64,000 nucleotides of DNA from Oligoflexia bacterium (GCA_903935335.1 CAIZRG010000059.1:17358-81357); one strand, 5' to 3'. Counted from the first letter of the stretch, positions 35,413 to 45,399 are shown. Numbers and translations: made by a program. Notes: generated from the sequence alone by a model not told the origin.

Positions 35413-37094
35413 CTCTTCTGTCCGGGTGAGCCCTCAGAAATACCTCGAGAAGCTTCCCGATGTTTATAGTTCAGCCGAAAGTGCCGATAACCCTGCCGAC
35501 GATGTCGCCTCGATCGTCTCCTTTCGGGCGGATCGACAATATCTAAAGAAGCAAAGGTTCGAGTTCGATCACTCGGAATAGGAAGTAAAATTCGGGCACC
35601 ATTACGAAGAGGCATCCGTGGAGAAACCCGGTTCAAATCACTCACAAGATCCACTTTAATTCCAAAATGTCGAGCGATTCGAAGCAAAGTTTCTCCTCTT
35701 CGAACCTTATAGGTCATAAACTGCACTTTTCTAGGGAAAGCTTCGTGGTTGTAAGTAGACAAAAATCGATCTTTCGTCGACGCTGGAAGCTTAATGGAGT
35801 AAGTAGGCAATGTAGGAGGGGTGCACCATCTCAGAATTTCAGGATTTAGACTTTTTACCGTCTGATAGGAAAGTCCAGCGGCTTTAGCTACCTGTAAAAG
35901 ATCAGCAGGACTCTTCACTTCAAAAATATCTAAATGCTCTCCTCCAACCTCTCCAGACCGTGTCACATGAGGAGTGGGAATCGGTTTAGCGAGTGGCGCA
36001 GAACCTGCTTCAGAAGAAGGTGAGATTTCTGATTCAGCCATCCATCCAGCTTGGTTTGATTCAATGAGATCCATGGATTTAACTTGAGAAGCCCCTGACT
36101 CTTCATCGTCTGAAAAAGCGAGATCATCAGCAAGCCCCACCTGCATATCCGCTTCTTTCTCTCTTATATATTCCTTATCTTCTACGGGTTTATCTGTTTT
36201 AACAACTTTTACAACCTCACCATCCCCTGCCACCACTTCTCCTAAACCTGGACGAGATTTTTGATCCGGAAACCCAAACTGAACTCGATTCTTAGAGATG
36301 ATAGCCGCCGCAATAATCTTGGGGACATAGTCCCGAGTTTCTGGCCTGAGAAAACGCTGCCGAGCAATCATCCAAAAATCTTTTGTCCCAAATCTTCGAA
36401 TGGCTCGAGCAACTTTAGCTTCACCCGCATTGTAAGCCGCAGCAGCTAACTCCCAACTCTGAAACATTTGATAAAGATCTTTGAGGTACTCTACAGCAGC
36501 AAGAGTCGATTTTTGAATATCTCTTCGTTCATCAATCCAGCCATTTACCCTTAAACCATAACGTTTTCCAGTCGCTGATATAAATTGCCACGGGCCTACT
36601 GCTTTAGCTCGGGAACGAGCCAAATTATTAAAGCCACTTTCAATCATGGCCAGGTACACTAAGTCTTCAGGCATCCCATGCTTCCGCAGCAATGGCTCAA
36701 TAAATGGAATAAAATATTCAGATCGAGCTAAATACTTTTCAAAATAAGGCCTACCTCGACCACAAAAATAATCAATCCAATGCTCTACTCTGGCATTCAC
36801 GGTAATAGGAAAATCAAACTGAGTATGATCTAATTTTTTACCTTGAACTGTAATCTCACCATTTTGAATCAGGATTGCCTGAGACGATCCAGAGCCCGGC
36901 TGAACCTTTTTATCCAAGCTATTTGAATGAAGATCTTGCTGTAATACTTCTGTTAAAGTCTTGGGAATCGGAAGATTGTCCGAAACATCACTCGCCTCAT
37001 GGACTCCTCTCAGGTGAGAACAAGCTGAAAAACTGAGGAGTCCCCCTAATACAAGGAGTTTGAAGCTACGGTTTAATCCTACTTTAAATTCCAT
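35409..37094 (-). CDS. mltD: Membrane-bound lytic transglycosylase with LysM, MltD type
   Basis: MltD cuts glycan strands of peptidoglycan from the outer membrane. A lipoprotein signal ends at FSAC (C25). The SLT domain shows PEDLVYLAMIESGFNN with the catalytic Glu, then AVGPWQFISATGKRYGL and AAAYNAGE. A linker of about 90 acidic residues follows. A weak LysM-like segment lies near 395-420, and a clear LysM is at about 462-505 (YKVRRGETLLRIARHFGI). The basic tail (RRRSRRHRRQGYRH) is unusual. The protein has 561 residues. Confidence 0.9.
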   Translation of the reverse strand: MEFKVGLNRSFKLLVLGGLLSFSACSHLRGVHEASDVSDNLPIPKTLTEVLQQDLHSNSLDKKVQPGSGSSQAILIQNGEITVQGKKLDHTQFDFPITVNARVEHWIDYFCGRGRPYFEKYLARSEYFIPFIEPLLRKHGMPEDLVYLAMIESGFNNLARSRAKAVGPWQFISATGKRYGLRVNGWIDERRDIQKSTLAAVEYLKDLYQMFQSWELAAAAYNAGEAKVARAIRRFGTKDFWMIARQRFLRPETRDYVPKIIAAAIISKNRVQFGFPDQKSRPGLGEVVAGDGEVVKVVKTDKPVEDKEYIREKEADMQVGLADDLAFSDDEESGASQVKSMDLIESNQAGWMAESEISPSSEAGSAPLAKPIPTPHVTRSGEVGGEHLDIFEVKSPADLLQVAKAAGLSYQTVKSLNPEILRWCTPPTLPTYSIKLPASTKDRFLSTYNHEAFPRKVQFMTYKVRRGETLLRIARHFGIKVDLVSDLNRVSPRMPLRNGARILLPIPSDRTRTFASLDIVDPPERRRSRRHRRQGYRHFRLNYKHREASRGISEGSPGQKS

Positions 37095-37171
37095 GGGAGC
37101 TATCCTGTCGACTTTCAGTCAAAGCTGAAACCAAAAGCTCATTTTGATTTCATTCAATTTTATGCACCTAG

Positions 37172-37227
37172 TCAACAAAGAGAGTCCCAGTACATCAAAA
37201 AAGGTGTACTGGGACTCTCTTTGTTGA
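37172..37227. repeat. Perfect 23-bp inverted repeat (long hairpin)
   Basis: Bases 37172-37194 and 37205-37227 are exact reverse complements around a ten-base loop. The stem includes AGAGTCCCAGTACA. There is no T run directly after it on the minus strand, the direction of both flanking genes; on the plus strand ATTTT follows. It lies between mltD and the DUF507-like gene. It may be a strong terminator, an RNA-processing signal or a small mobile repeat. Confidence 0.6.
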
Positions 37228-37325
37228 ATTTTAAATTTAACTGATTCAACATAAGTTTGTCAAATTTCTTGCAGATTTTTTACCTAAAAACAAGAAAATC
37301 GAAATTTTTATAAAGAATGTTAAGA

Positions 37326-37364
37326 AATCAACAGATTCATTAAAAACTCATCAATCTGTTGATT
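37326..37364 (-). repeat. Perfect 12-bp inverted repeat after the DUF507-like gene
   Basis: AATCAACAGATT (37326-37337) pairs with AATCTGTTGATT (37353-37364) around 15 bases. It lies 24 bases after the stop of the minus-strand gene and could be its terminator, although a clear T run is missing. Confidence 0.4.
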
Positions 37365-37387
37365 CGAATCAACTCAACAAAATCAAC

Positions 37388-37834
37388 TTAATGCAAAGCT
37401 GCCGGATTAAAGCTTTGAACAACTTCAACAATTTGAACCTCTAGATCCTCGTCTGTCTCATAAACGTCGTCAATATGAGAAGATCTCATGAGATACTGAA
37501 CAATCGTTCCTGCTACAAATTTAGGTGATTTTTGGAAATAAAACCCATTCAGCTCATCACTCCCAAAGGTATTCCTAACGACTGCTTTAGCAGCACGATA
37601 TTGCTCACTCTCAGTAAATGCCGAATCCTGTAGCATGTCAGCCTTTGCACCCACTTTTGCCAACGTTCTTTCTCTTAGGTCTTCATCCGTCAAAACAAAA
37701 GGGACAATGAGTCCGTAAACCTCGTCTTGGACGATTTGTCTCAGGCGAGAAGGAAAGCTAATCGCTTTCTGATTCTCTAATCGGGTAACAATACTTTTAC
37801 ACAAAATTCGCAGCGTCTCTCTTTGCGTGGCCAT
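37388..37834 (-). CDS. DUF507-like conserved protein
   Basis: The start at 37834 (second ATG) is preceded by GAGGGG at four to five bases, giving 148 residues. The pattern of a helical N-terminal part, then QDSAFTESEQYRAAKAVVR, LNGFYFQKSPK and SSHIDDVYETDEDLE, recalls DUF507 proteins of deltaproteobacteria, whose function is unknown. No membrane segment or signal peptide. It follows murJ by 47 bases and may be cotranscribed. Confidence 0.6.
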   Translation of the reverse strand: MATQRETLRILCKSIVTRLENQKAISFPSRLRQIVQDEVYGLIVPFVLTDEDLRERTLAKVGAKADMLQDSAFTESEQYRAAKAVVRNTFGSDELNGFYFQKSPKFVAGTIVQYLMRSSHIDDVYETDEDLEVQIVEVVQSFNPAALH

Positions 37835-37881
37835 TTGACCCCTCATTTAAATAACTTGTTAACTAACTTCTTCACCTTAGC

Positions 37882-39573
37882 TCAGGTCGAGCTACGTCTC
37901 AGCTTATTTTTCATTTTTTTCACAAAAATATTGGTAAAATAAGAGGCTTCTTGTAAACGAAAAATCTTTGAAACCATCAAAAAGACCAAAACCCCCTCAA
38001 AGACCAACAAAATCATTCGGATCGATCTGGCCAAAACTGTTCCCATCCTTCCTATTCTCAAGAAAAACATCTGATCAGAAAGCTGAATGCGTAAAAAAAC
38101 TTCAGAATAATAACAAAGGGTTCCCATAAAAAGAGCAACACTCAGGTATCCTAACAACCCTTTGAAAATTGGAGAAAGAGGAAATTGACCTCCTTGTTTG
38201 AAAATCAAGCTTCGAACTACTCCCATTAAAAAACATCCATTAAACAAGGCCGCAATGGAGGTTCCCAAGGCTAATCCCCAGTAACCCAAAGTTTTAGACA
38301 TCACTAGGTTCAGACCAATCGTCAAACCTACTGTTAAAAAGCTTGATAAAACAGGAAGCTTTGTATTGCCTAAGGCATAACAAACGGGCACCAAAACCTT
38401 AACCATAGAATAAGAAACTAACCCCACAGCATACATAGCCAAGGCTCTAGCAGTAGCTTGAGCATCCTCTGGATAGAATCGTCCGTACTGGAAAATCAGC
38501 TCGATGATTGGAAACCCTAAAAAAATGAGCGCTGATGCTGCAGGTAAATTCACCGCAAAAACACTTCTCAGACTTTGAGTGAGCGTCTGGCTCACTCCCT
38601 GAATATCCTTCCTTGCCAACTGCTGAGAGATCTGAGTCAAAGTTGCAGAAGCCAAAGAAACCCCAAATATACCAATCGGAAACTGCATCAGTCGAAATGC
38701 ATAGTTGAGCCAAGAAACAGCTCCTGGACCTTGAGATGTCGCCAGAATCGTATTGACAAGCAAATTAACCTGAGTAGCCGCTAATCCAATAGTGCCTGGA
38801 ATCATCATCCCTAGTATCTTTCTCAAACTGGGATCTTCAAACCAACTGGGATCACCGGATTTTTTGCTCACCCACCGGTATCCTACTTGATAAAGGAAAG
38901 GGAGCTGACAAAACGCCTGCACTCCTCCTCCCACTAAAACGCCAAAAGCCATTCCCACAATAGGCTGAATCTTCCAATCTGAACCCCAACCTGAGAAAAT
39001 TTGAACACAGACAACGCCCACCCCAATTGAAGTTATGTTAAAAAGAGCAGAAGAAAAAGCGGGGATGAAAAAAATTCCACAAGCATTGAGAATCCCCATA
39101 AAGGCCGCAGCAAGGGCTACGCATGGAAAGAAAGGAAACATGATTCGAGTCATTTGAACAGTGAGTTCAAATTTTCCAGGAATCTGCTTAAAAGCAGAAG
39201 CATAAAAACTCACAAGCTGCGGGGCAAAAAGAATTCCAAAAAAAGCTAATCCCCCTACTAAAAAAAAAAGGATACGAAAAACTAATCCCGCAACTCTCCA
39301 TGCCCGCTGCTCCCCTTCTTCAACCTGCACTTGTGTAAAAGTAGGAACAAGAGAAGCACTCATCGCTCCTTCAGCAAAGAGATCACGTAATAAATTCGGA
39401 ATACGAAAAGCGACATGAAATGCATCTGTGAAGTTTCCTGCTCCAAAATACACTGCAAAAACCAACTCACGAACGAGACCCATGACACGACTGATAAAAG
39501 TTGCAAGACCCATGATACTCGCTGATTTTAGGATATTCGTCTCACCCCATATCGGTTTTTTTGCCATAGACAC
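37882..39573 (-). CDS. murJ: Lipid II flippase MurJ
   Basis: MurJ moves lipid II across the inner membrane during wall synthesis. The 563 residues contain about 14 membrane segments. The family start SASIMGLATFISRVMGLVRE, then GAGNFTDAFHVAFRIPNLLRDLFAEGAMSAS in pieces, and conserved basic residues in the central cavity are visible. Translation could start at GTG 39573 or ATG 39567, both next to the stop of the upstream gene, so coupling is likely. Confidence 0.94.
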   Translation of the reverse strand: MSMAKKPIWGETNILKSASIMGLATFISRVMGLVRELVFAVYFGAGNFTDAFHVAFRIPNLLRDLFAEGAMSASLVPTFTQVQVEEGEQRAWRVAGLVFRILFFLVGGLAFFGILFAPQLVSFYASAFKQIPGKFELTVQMTRIMFPFFPCVALAAAFMGILNACGIFFIPAFSSALFNITSIGVGVVCVQIFSGWGSDWKIQPIVGMAFGVLVGGGVQAFCQLPFLYQVGYRWVSKKSGDPSWFEDPSLRKILGMMIPGTIGLAATQVNLLVNTILATSQGPGAVSWLNYAFRLMQFPIGIFGVSLASATLTQISQQLARKDIQGVSQTLTQSLRSVFAVNLPAASALIFLGFPIIELIFQYGRFYPEDAQATARALAMYAVGLVSYSMVKVLVPVCYALGNTKLPVLSSFLTVGLTIGLNLVMSKTLGYWGLALGTSIAALFNGCFLMGVVRSLIFKQGGQFPLSPIFKGLLGYLSVALFMGTLCYYSEVFLRIQLSDQMFFLRIGRMGTVLARSIRMILLVFEGVLVFLMVSKIFRLQEASYFTNIFVKKMKNKLRRSST

Positions 39574-39574
39574 T

Positions 39575-39883
39575 TTAAGCTCGAGGAATTAAATCAAATA
39601 TTTTTGTCAGCCAGCGATCCATCCCTTGATCCAGTTGCTCCCGAAAGGGTATCGCCATAAGACTGAGTTGAGCTCTCAGCTCTATTTCAGCATCCAAACA
39701 GGCCAAAGTTGCAGAAAATAGAGAGCCTTTTAAGTGTAGCTCTCTTTGAATTGGATCACGTTCTATAGCGTACTTACCGATCGAAGTCTGACTCATCAAG
39801 CGATCGATTCCCTCTGAAACTTTATCATAAAGCTCTTGGGAACTCTTACCCGGAATCCTTACTTTTTTGGAATAGGTTGGCAC
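39575..39883 (-). CDS. Small protein resembling the polyhydroxyalkanoate-system (PHA_gran_rgn) family
   Basis: There are 102 residues. The arrangement of KVRIPGKSSQELYDKVSEGI, a strand HLKGSLFSATLACLDAEIE and a LMAIPFREQLDQGM helix resembles small PHA-system proteins, which have a START/Bet v1-like half fold. Similarity is modest. It ends one base before the murJ GTG, so the two are translated together. A link to wall synthesis is suggested only by this neighbour. Confidence 0.5.
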   Translation of the reverse strand: MPTYSKKVRIPGKSSQELYDKVSEGIDRLMSQTSIGKYAIERDPIQRELHLKGSLFSATLACLDAEIELRAQLSLMAIPFREQLDQGMDRWLTKIFDLIPRA

Positions 39884-39962
39884 CTTTTCAAGCTAGCCTT
39901 TCCTGAATTTGATGTAAAGATATGAAAAGATCTGAAGGTTATAGATATCCAAATCAACCTGA

Positions 39963-41894
39963 TTATCGTTCAGCAACTTCAATATCAGCTAGGGCCTGAC
40001 CCGAAAGAACCTGATCCTCAGCATGAACTTTCCAACCCATCACACGAACATTCAGGGGCAAAGCATGAGGTACAAAGACACCCATAGATTCAATAATCAA
40101 GAGAGGCTCATGAGCAGGAACAAATGTTTTTTGGAGATAAAGGATGGCATGAACTCTGCCTGTCACCAATGCATTCAACCCAAGTTTTTGCTGAACTGAG
40201 ACCCGAAAAGAACGAAAGATGGGTCTTACATTTAAAAACCAAGCACCTATCCTCACTAACCAATGATCTTTTAAAGGATAAGCACAAACTCGAACTTGGG
40301 TTTCATCCGATAATTTTAATTCACCAGAGATTCCTCGAAACTCACTCCCTCCCCATAAAGAAGGCCCCGCAATCCAATTTAAAGTATTTTTTTGAGATCC
40401 ATCCCAATGGACTAACTGTTCTCCTGCTAGCCATCGAACATTTTCTTCAGACTGAATCGCCTTATCCAAACCTAAGAAACAGACATCCAAGACTAATCTC
40501 ACTAGCTCGATCGGAGGACGAATGTTTGGAAGAAATTCCTCATCAATAAATCCAGAATGAAAGATTCCCTCTCTGAGCCAAGGGTGATCCAGCAGCTCTA
40601 ATAAAAACCTTTCATTCGTTTGAAAAGAACCCGCAATCCAAAAATTTTTTAATATTTTCTGAGCTGCTTCGAGTAAATTTTTTCTAACCGGAGAAAAAAC
40701 AAAGAGAATCCCAAGCAACCCCGAATCATAACTTAATAAGTTTTGTTTTTTTTCATAACCTAAGGCTAACTCAGCATCAATATCTTCAAATTTCCATGAT
40801 CTCTCATCGGAGATCTCATGAACCAATCCCGGCTGAGGGAGATGATAAAGTGAATCTTCAGCTAAAATTCTTAAACACATCCCAGAAAAAAATTGCTTTT
40901 CAATCCGAAAAGGTCGAATTCCACTCAAAAATTCTTTTTGAAACGCAGCTAACTGCCACGAGACCGCTCGAGTTCCTGCTACTTTTTCCCATAAGTGAAA
41001 ACTGGTATTAAGCCTAGGTAAGCCATCAAACAAAAAAGCTCGACTGCTATCTACTAAATACTCTAAAATCCCTAGTCCCACATATTCACAAAGATCTGCA
41101 ATCCTGATAGTCCAATCAAAAAGCTGTTTTCTCATCGATAGACTCATCCGAACAGCAGGACAAAATTCTACAATTTTACCATAATTACACTGCAGAGAAG
41201 CATCAGTAGGAGGGAAAATCTGAATTTGCCCCCCCTGAAATCGAACAAAAGGAACTGAAACAAGTCTCGCACCTTCCAGATGTTTTTCAGAAAAAAGAAT
41301 CACTTCCCCTTGTTGTCTCCGAAGCTGATCACACCACAACTCTAATTTTTGCCCTAACCCGTTAAAGTCCTGGACCAAAAACTGTCCAAACCGACCTGCA
41401 CCTTTTACAGACCTCAGAACAAAAGGAAATGACTGCTCATTGTTTCTAATGAGTCTTTCAATTTCCCGAGAAGTATACACCGGATCAAAGCTCTGTACTA
41501 AATTTGGAATCCCAATTTTTTCGGCTTCAGCTAGAAAGTTCAATTTATTTGAAAAAAGAGAAATAACTCCTACCGAAGGTGAAATCACGGTTAATCCAAG
41601 CTGTTGAGCAATCGTACTGAGTTCTGGCCGTTCAGCCCAAACCGTTGTTCCAGGATGAATGAGCCCTTCTCGACCTGACACAGCAGAAAACTCAGTCAGA
41701 AGTGTTCGAATTTTACTGAGGTCTTGAGATTCAATCCGATCTTGAAAAAATGAACGAAGTAAATCCGATTGTAAAATTGGATTAAATCCTTCTAATTTAA
41801 GGTGTTTAGAAATTATATTCGCCGTTGTGAGATCACCCATAACTAAGACTTTTTGGGACTCACAAAACTTCTGTTTTGGGAATGTAAAAGACAT
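39963..41894 (-). CDS. Biotin-carboxylase-like protein with a biotinyl domain lacking the lysine
   Basis: Starting at ATG 41894 (a TTG at 41921 adds nine residues), the protein has about 643 residues. The N-terminal part follows biotin carboxylase: IHPGTTVWAERPELS (usual HPGYGFLSEN), SPSVGVISLFSNKLNF (SPxxxxxMGDK) and an ATP-grasp region. The C-terminal 75 residues form a barrel like a biotinyl domain, ending VLSGQALADIEVA, but the EAMKM motif reads ESMGVF, so the biotinylated Lys is absent. The ATP-grasp glycine loop is GAGRFG. It is probably not a working carboxylase subunit and may be repurposed. Confidence 0.6.
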   Translation of the reverse strand: MSFTFPKQKFCESQKVLVMGDLTTANIISKHLKLEGFNPILQSDLLRSFFQDRIESQDLSKIRTLLTEFSAVSGREGLIHPGTTVWAERPELSTIAQQLGLTVISPSVGVISLFSNKLNFLAEAEKIGIPNLVQSFDPVYTSREIERLIRNNEQSFPFVLRSVKGAGRFGQFLVQDFNGLGQKLELWCDQLRRQQGEVILFSEKHLEGARLVSVPFVRFQGGQIQIFPPTDASLQCNYGKIVEFCPAVRMSLSMRKQLFDWTIRIADLCEYVGLGILEYLVDSSRAFLFDGLPRLNTSFHLWEKVAGTRAVSWQLAAFQKEFLSGIRPFRIEKQFFSGMCLRILAEDSLYHLPQPGLVHEISDERSWKFEDIDAELALGYEKKQNLLSYDSGLLGILFVFSPVRKNLLEAAQKILKNFWIAGSFQTNERFLLELLDHPWLREGIFHSGFIDEEFLPNIRPPIELVRLVLDVCFLGLDKAIQSEENVRWLAGEQLVHWDGSQKNTLNWIAGPSLWGGSEFRGISGELKLSDETQVRVCAYPLKDHWLVRIGAWFLNVRPIFRSFRVSVQQKLGLNALVTGRVHAILYLQKTFVPAHEPLLIIESMGVFVPHALPLNVRVMGWKVHAEDQVLSGQALADIEVAER

Positions 41895-41995
41895 ACAATA
41901 TCCAATTCTACTTTTGCACAATTCTTCAAAAGCCTACTTGAGAAAGTTAACGCACCCTATAGACAAAGGCTATCGTCTTTGATCAGTTGGACTTC

Positions 41996-43252
41996 ATGAA
42001 AGTTCCTATTTCGTTAGTCGACGCCTTTGGTTCTGAGTTTGAATTGCAAATTGCAAGATTTGCAATGCAATTTGGATTTCTCCCTGACATTCATGCACTT
42101 CACTCAAATCGCTTTTTAGCCAGAAGTGTGATTCCACACATTACCAAGCTATCTCGACTTTTTAATCGAGAAGAAAAAGACCAAGATAGTGGACTCTCTC
42201 CCTACTGGAAGGAAAGCTCTAATCCGCTTCACTTGCGTATGGCTTATTTTCTGTACTTTATGCCTTCGAATCTCTTTAGAGTTGCAGCCATTGGCTCTGA
42301 GCTTTCACGATTAGGCTTTCAATGGCCTACTCAAAATTTTCAGGCTATTGAATTAGGTGCTGGACCTGCTTCAGGAGCTTGTGGAATAGCAGCAGCACAG
42401 AATTTTGCTCACTTAGGCTTAGGAAACTGTGGTACCTGGGCTCTCGTTGAACAGGATCAGTCCATTTTATCTTTGGGCGCTCAATGGGCAACCTCTTATT
42501 TTTCCAGCCTAGGTCTTTCAAACTGGGGAGTAAGACCTTTTCACAGAAAAATAGACCTTGAAAAAGAATTTTTACCAAAAAATGCACCTCGTTTTCACCT
42601 CTGGCTGATGAGCTTTTATTTAAATGAAATCACAATAAATCCACAAGAACTTGCCATAAAACTGCTTAGAGCTTGGAAAAATCACCTCCACCCCGAAGGC
42701 ATTGCCATTTTGGTTGAACCCGCGCTCAAGCTTCAATCCAGAAAACTTTTAGAACTCAGAAAACATCTTCTCCTTGAAATCGAGAAAGAAAAAATCAAAG
42801 ACTTAAAAATTCTCTTGCCGTGTCTGGGTCACCAAGCCTGTGGAGCTTTATCCCAAAACAATGATTGGTGCCATGAAGAAGTCACTTGGTGGCGTCCTCC
42901 CTATTTTAGAAAAATAGATCAAATGGCAAAACTCGATCGGAAAACTTTACCTTTTAGTTACCTCGTCCTAGCCAAGAGTGAAAAAAAATTAGAAGAACTG
43001 CTACCTAGACTGAAACTCTCGGAAAGTCATTCCCCCCTTCAGCGGCATCGCTTGGTCAGCCCAGCCCATAAAGAGGGTCAGGATCTCGAATTTTTCCTCT
43101 GTGGAGAGGAAGGCAAAAGAAGAGCTCGCTATCGCCCTTTTCACTTAGACGGCCAGGACTCAGAGCTTCAAAGAGGAGATATCTTCTTAAATGCTCAAAT
43201 TCGAGGAGATCGGAACTCCTCTCGAATCATTCAATTTAAGGAAATAGTTTAA
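41996..43252 (+). CDS. Rsm22/METTL17-family ribosomal small-subunit methyltransferase-like protein
   Basis: Rsm22-family proteins act in small-subunit assembly, and some bind an Fe-S cluster. SAM motif I is IELGAGPASGACGI. A cysteine motif, CLGHQACGALSQNNDWCH, followed by WWRPP and LPFSYLVLAK, matches the family's cluster-binding and C-terminal signatures. The ATG at 41996 is used; a TTG at 41987 would add three residues. It is divergent from the biotin-carboxylase-like gene and overlaps uvrD tail to tail by four bases. Confidence 0.85.
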   Translation: MKVPISLVDAFGSEFELQIARFAMQFGFLPDIHALHSNRFLARSVIPHITKLSRLFNREEKDQDSGLSPYWKESSNPLHLRMAYFLYFMPSNLFRVAAIGSELSRLGFQWPTQNFQAIELGAGPASGACGIAAAQNFAHLGLGNCGTWALVEQDQSILSLGAQWATSYFSSLGLSNWGVRPFHRKIDLEKEFLPKNAPRFHLWLMSFYLNEITINPQELAIKLLRAWKNHLHPEGIAILVEPALKLQSRKLLELRKHLLLEIEKEKIKDLKILLPCLGHQACGALSQNNDWCHEEVTWWRPPYFRKIDQMAKLDRKTLPFSYLVLAKSEKKLEELLPRLKLSESHSPLQRHRLVSPAHKEGQDLEFFLCGEEGKRRARYRPFHLDGQDSELQRGDIFLNAQIRGDRNSSRIIQFKEIV

Positions 43253-45399
43253 TTTTTCATTAAATTGGCTCGAATTTCAGCAAGGTAATTTTTTACTTGA
43301 ATTTCATGTTGCTTTTGAACTTCTTCTTCAGATTGAGCCAATATCCCTGACTCATTCATAAATAAAAGAAGATCTTGTGGAATCTCCTCTAAAAAACGAC
43401 TTGGAATTCTTGGAACTGCCTTCCCATAGCGAATTCTATTTTTTGCTCGAGTCAGAATTAAATGATCCTTAGCGCGAGTAATACCAACATAGCAAAGCCT
43501 GCGTTCCTCTCCAAAATCTACCGCTTCTTCAATCGTCCTTCGGTGAGGAAGAAAACCCTCTTCCATCCCCACCATAAATACAAATGGATACTCAAGTCCC
43601 TTAGCCCCATGAAGAGTCAATAAAGTCACTTGATTTTTATCTTCTTTCTGAGTCTCATTTTTCTCAGATTCCTGGGCATCCAAAGTCATCCTCATCAAAA
43701 ATTCTCGCAGCATCTCCTCAGCACTCATCTGAGAACTAGACTCAAAACCAGGCTCAAGGATCTCACCCGAACCCCTTTCAAAAGAAGATGAAAACTGAAA
43801 CTGACCTAGGGAATGAACGAGCTCCTCTACATTTTCCCATTTCCGAGCAGCCTGAACAGGATCATCTGACTCCTCTTCAATGCCACGCTTCATCTGAATC
43901 CTCTCCAAGGAACCTCTCGCCCAGGCTGACATTGCTTGAGGTTCAAATGGGGTTAAGTGAAGAGATTGTTGGAGTTTTAAGATTAAATCTCGAAACCCTA
44001 AAAGAGCTGGAGCCGTTTTTGGAGCAAGTCGCGAGGACTCTTCGAAACTTTCGAAAAAAGAAATTTTTTGTTCAAAAGCAAAGTGACTCATGACTTCAAT
44101 TGAAGATTTTCCAATCCCTCTTGCCGGTCTATTGAGGATCCTTCTCAAAGACGCATCGTCTTTTAGATTTGTGATTAAACGCCAATACGATAAAACATCT
44201 TTTACTTCTTTCCGAGCCAAAAAAGAAATACCACCGACAATTTTATAAGGGATTCCTTGCCTCCTAAAAGCCTCCTCAAAAACTCGAGACTGTGTATTAG
44301 AACGGTAAAGAACAGCAAAATCTCTCCAGGATTTCTGATTTTCGGCCGTACGTTTTCGAATTTCCTCTGTCACAAATTCTGCTTCAGCTCGATCATCTTC
44401 TACAATCGCCAAAGTAATGGGCTCTCCTACCCCTCTTTCCGACCAAAGCTTTTTGGGATATCGTCCCCGATTCTTCTCAATAACATGATTGGCCGCTTCA
44501 AGAATTCTTGAAGTACTTCTGTAGTTTTGCTCCAAAGCCACAGTTCGGGCTTCAGAATAGATCTGACTAAACTGTAAAATATGAGAAGGATCAGCCCCCC
44601 TCCACGCATAAATGGACTGATCATCATCACCGACTACACAAAGATTTTGCTGATGCTCAGTCAAAAGCTTCAATAATCGAAATTGAGCTCCATTGGTATC
44701 CTGATATTCATCCACCAAAATGTGCCGAAACCGATCGTTATAATGTCCACGTACTTCTGCATGTTCTTCAAGCAAACGCACTCCGTAATAAATCAAATCG
44801 TCGAAATCCATTGCATTCAAAACTCGTAACTGCTCTTGATATTTTGAAAAGCTTGAAGCTGTTGCCAAAGCATAATCTTCAGACAAATTTCGTGACTCAA
44901 GAAAATAAGACTCTGCTTCTTTTATACTCAGAAATCGACTCTTAGCTTGGCTCAATTCAAATAAAATCACTTCAGGATCAAATCTTCGTTCATCAATTCG
45001 AATATTTTTTAAAACTTGGCGCAAAATATCAATTTGATCGTTTTGATCTAAAATCGTAAAATTAGTCTGAAACCCAAGTTCCTCAGCATGAACCCTGAGC
45101 AATCTTGCACAAAGACTATGAAAAGTCGTCACCGTTAAACCTCGAGCAGCTCTTCGCCCCAGGCTTTCCTGAACCAGCCTGTATACTCTTTGCTTGAGTT
45201 CTCCAGCGGCTTTATTTGTAAACGATAATCCTAAAATAGCAGATCCAGGGACATGACGCTCTGCAATCAAGTGAGCAATCCGATGAGCCATTGTACTCGT
45301 CTTGCCACTTCCAGCACCAGCCAAGATCAAAAGAGGACCTAATCCATGAAGGACAGCTTCCCGTTGATGTTCATTCAATTTCGTTAAGTTAAGAGCCAT
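43249..45399 (-). CDS. uvrD: UvrD/PcrA-type DNA helicase
   Basis: A 3'-5' helicase of repair and replication restart. Superfamily I motifs in order: LILAGAGSGKTSTM (Walker A, about residues 24-37), GLSFTNKAAGEL, VDEYQDTNGAQ (Walker B), VGDDDQSIYAWRGA, LEQNYRST, LTLHGAKGLEYPFVF and RRLCYVGITRAKDHL. The 716 residues are typical. The first 11 bases overlap ccsA. Confidence 0.93.
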   Translation of the reverse strand: MALNLTKLNEHQREAVLHGLGPLLILAGAGSGKTSTMAHRIAHLIAERHVPGSAILGLSFTNKAAGELKQRVYRLVQESLGRRAARGLTVTTFHSLCARLLRVHAEELGFQTNFTILDQNDQIDILRQVLKNIRIDERRFDPEVILFELSQAKSRFLSIKEAESYFLESRNLSEDYALATASSFSKYQEQLRVLNAMDFDDLIYYGVRLLEEHAEVRGHYNDRFRHILVDEYQDTNGAQFRLLKLLTEHQQNLCVVGDDDQSIYAWRGADPSHILQFSQIYSEARTVALEQNYRSTSRILEAANHVIEKNRGRYPKKLWSERGVGEPITLAIVEDDRAEAEFVTEEIRKRTAENQKSWRDFAVLYRSNTQSRVFEEAFRRQGIPYKIVGGISFLARKEVKDVLSYWRLITNLKDDASLRRILNRPARGIGKSSIEVMSHFAFEQKISFFESFEESSRLAPKTAPALLGFRDLILKLQQSLHLTPFEPQAMSAWARGSLERIQMKRGIEEESDDPVQAARKWENVEELVHSLGQFQFSSSFERGSGEILEPGFESSSQMSAEEMLREFLMRMTLDAQESEKNETQKEDKNQVTLLTLHGAKGLEYPFVFMVGMEEGFLPHRRTIEEAVDFGEERRLCYVGITRAKDHLILTRAKNRIRYGKAVPRIPSRFLEEIPQDLLLFMNESGILAQSEEEVQKQHEIQVKNYLAEIRANLMKN

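Noticed and set aside
37095..37387. The two hairpins as the start of a CRISPR array
   Set aside because: The two inverted repeats differ in sequence and there are no regularly spaced direct repeats.
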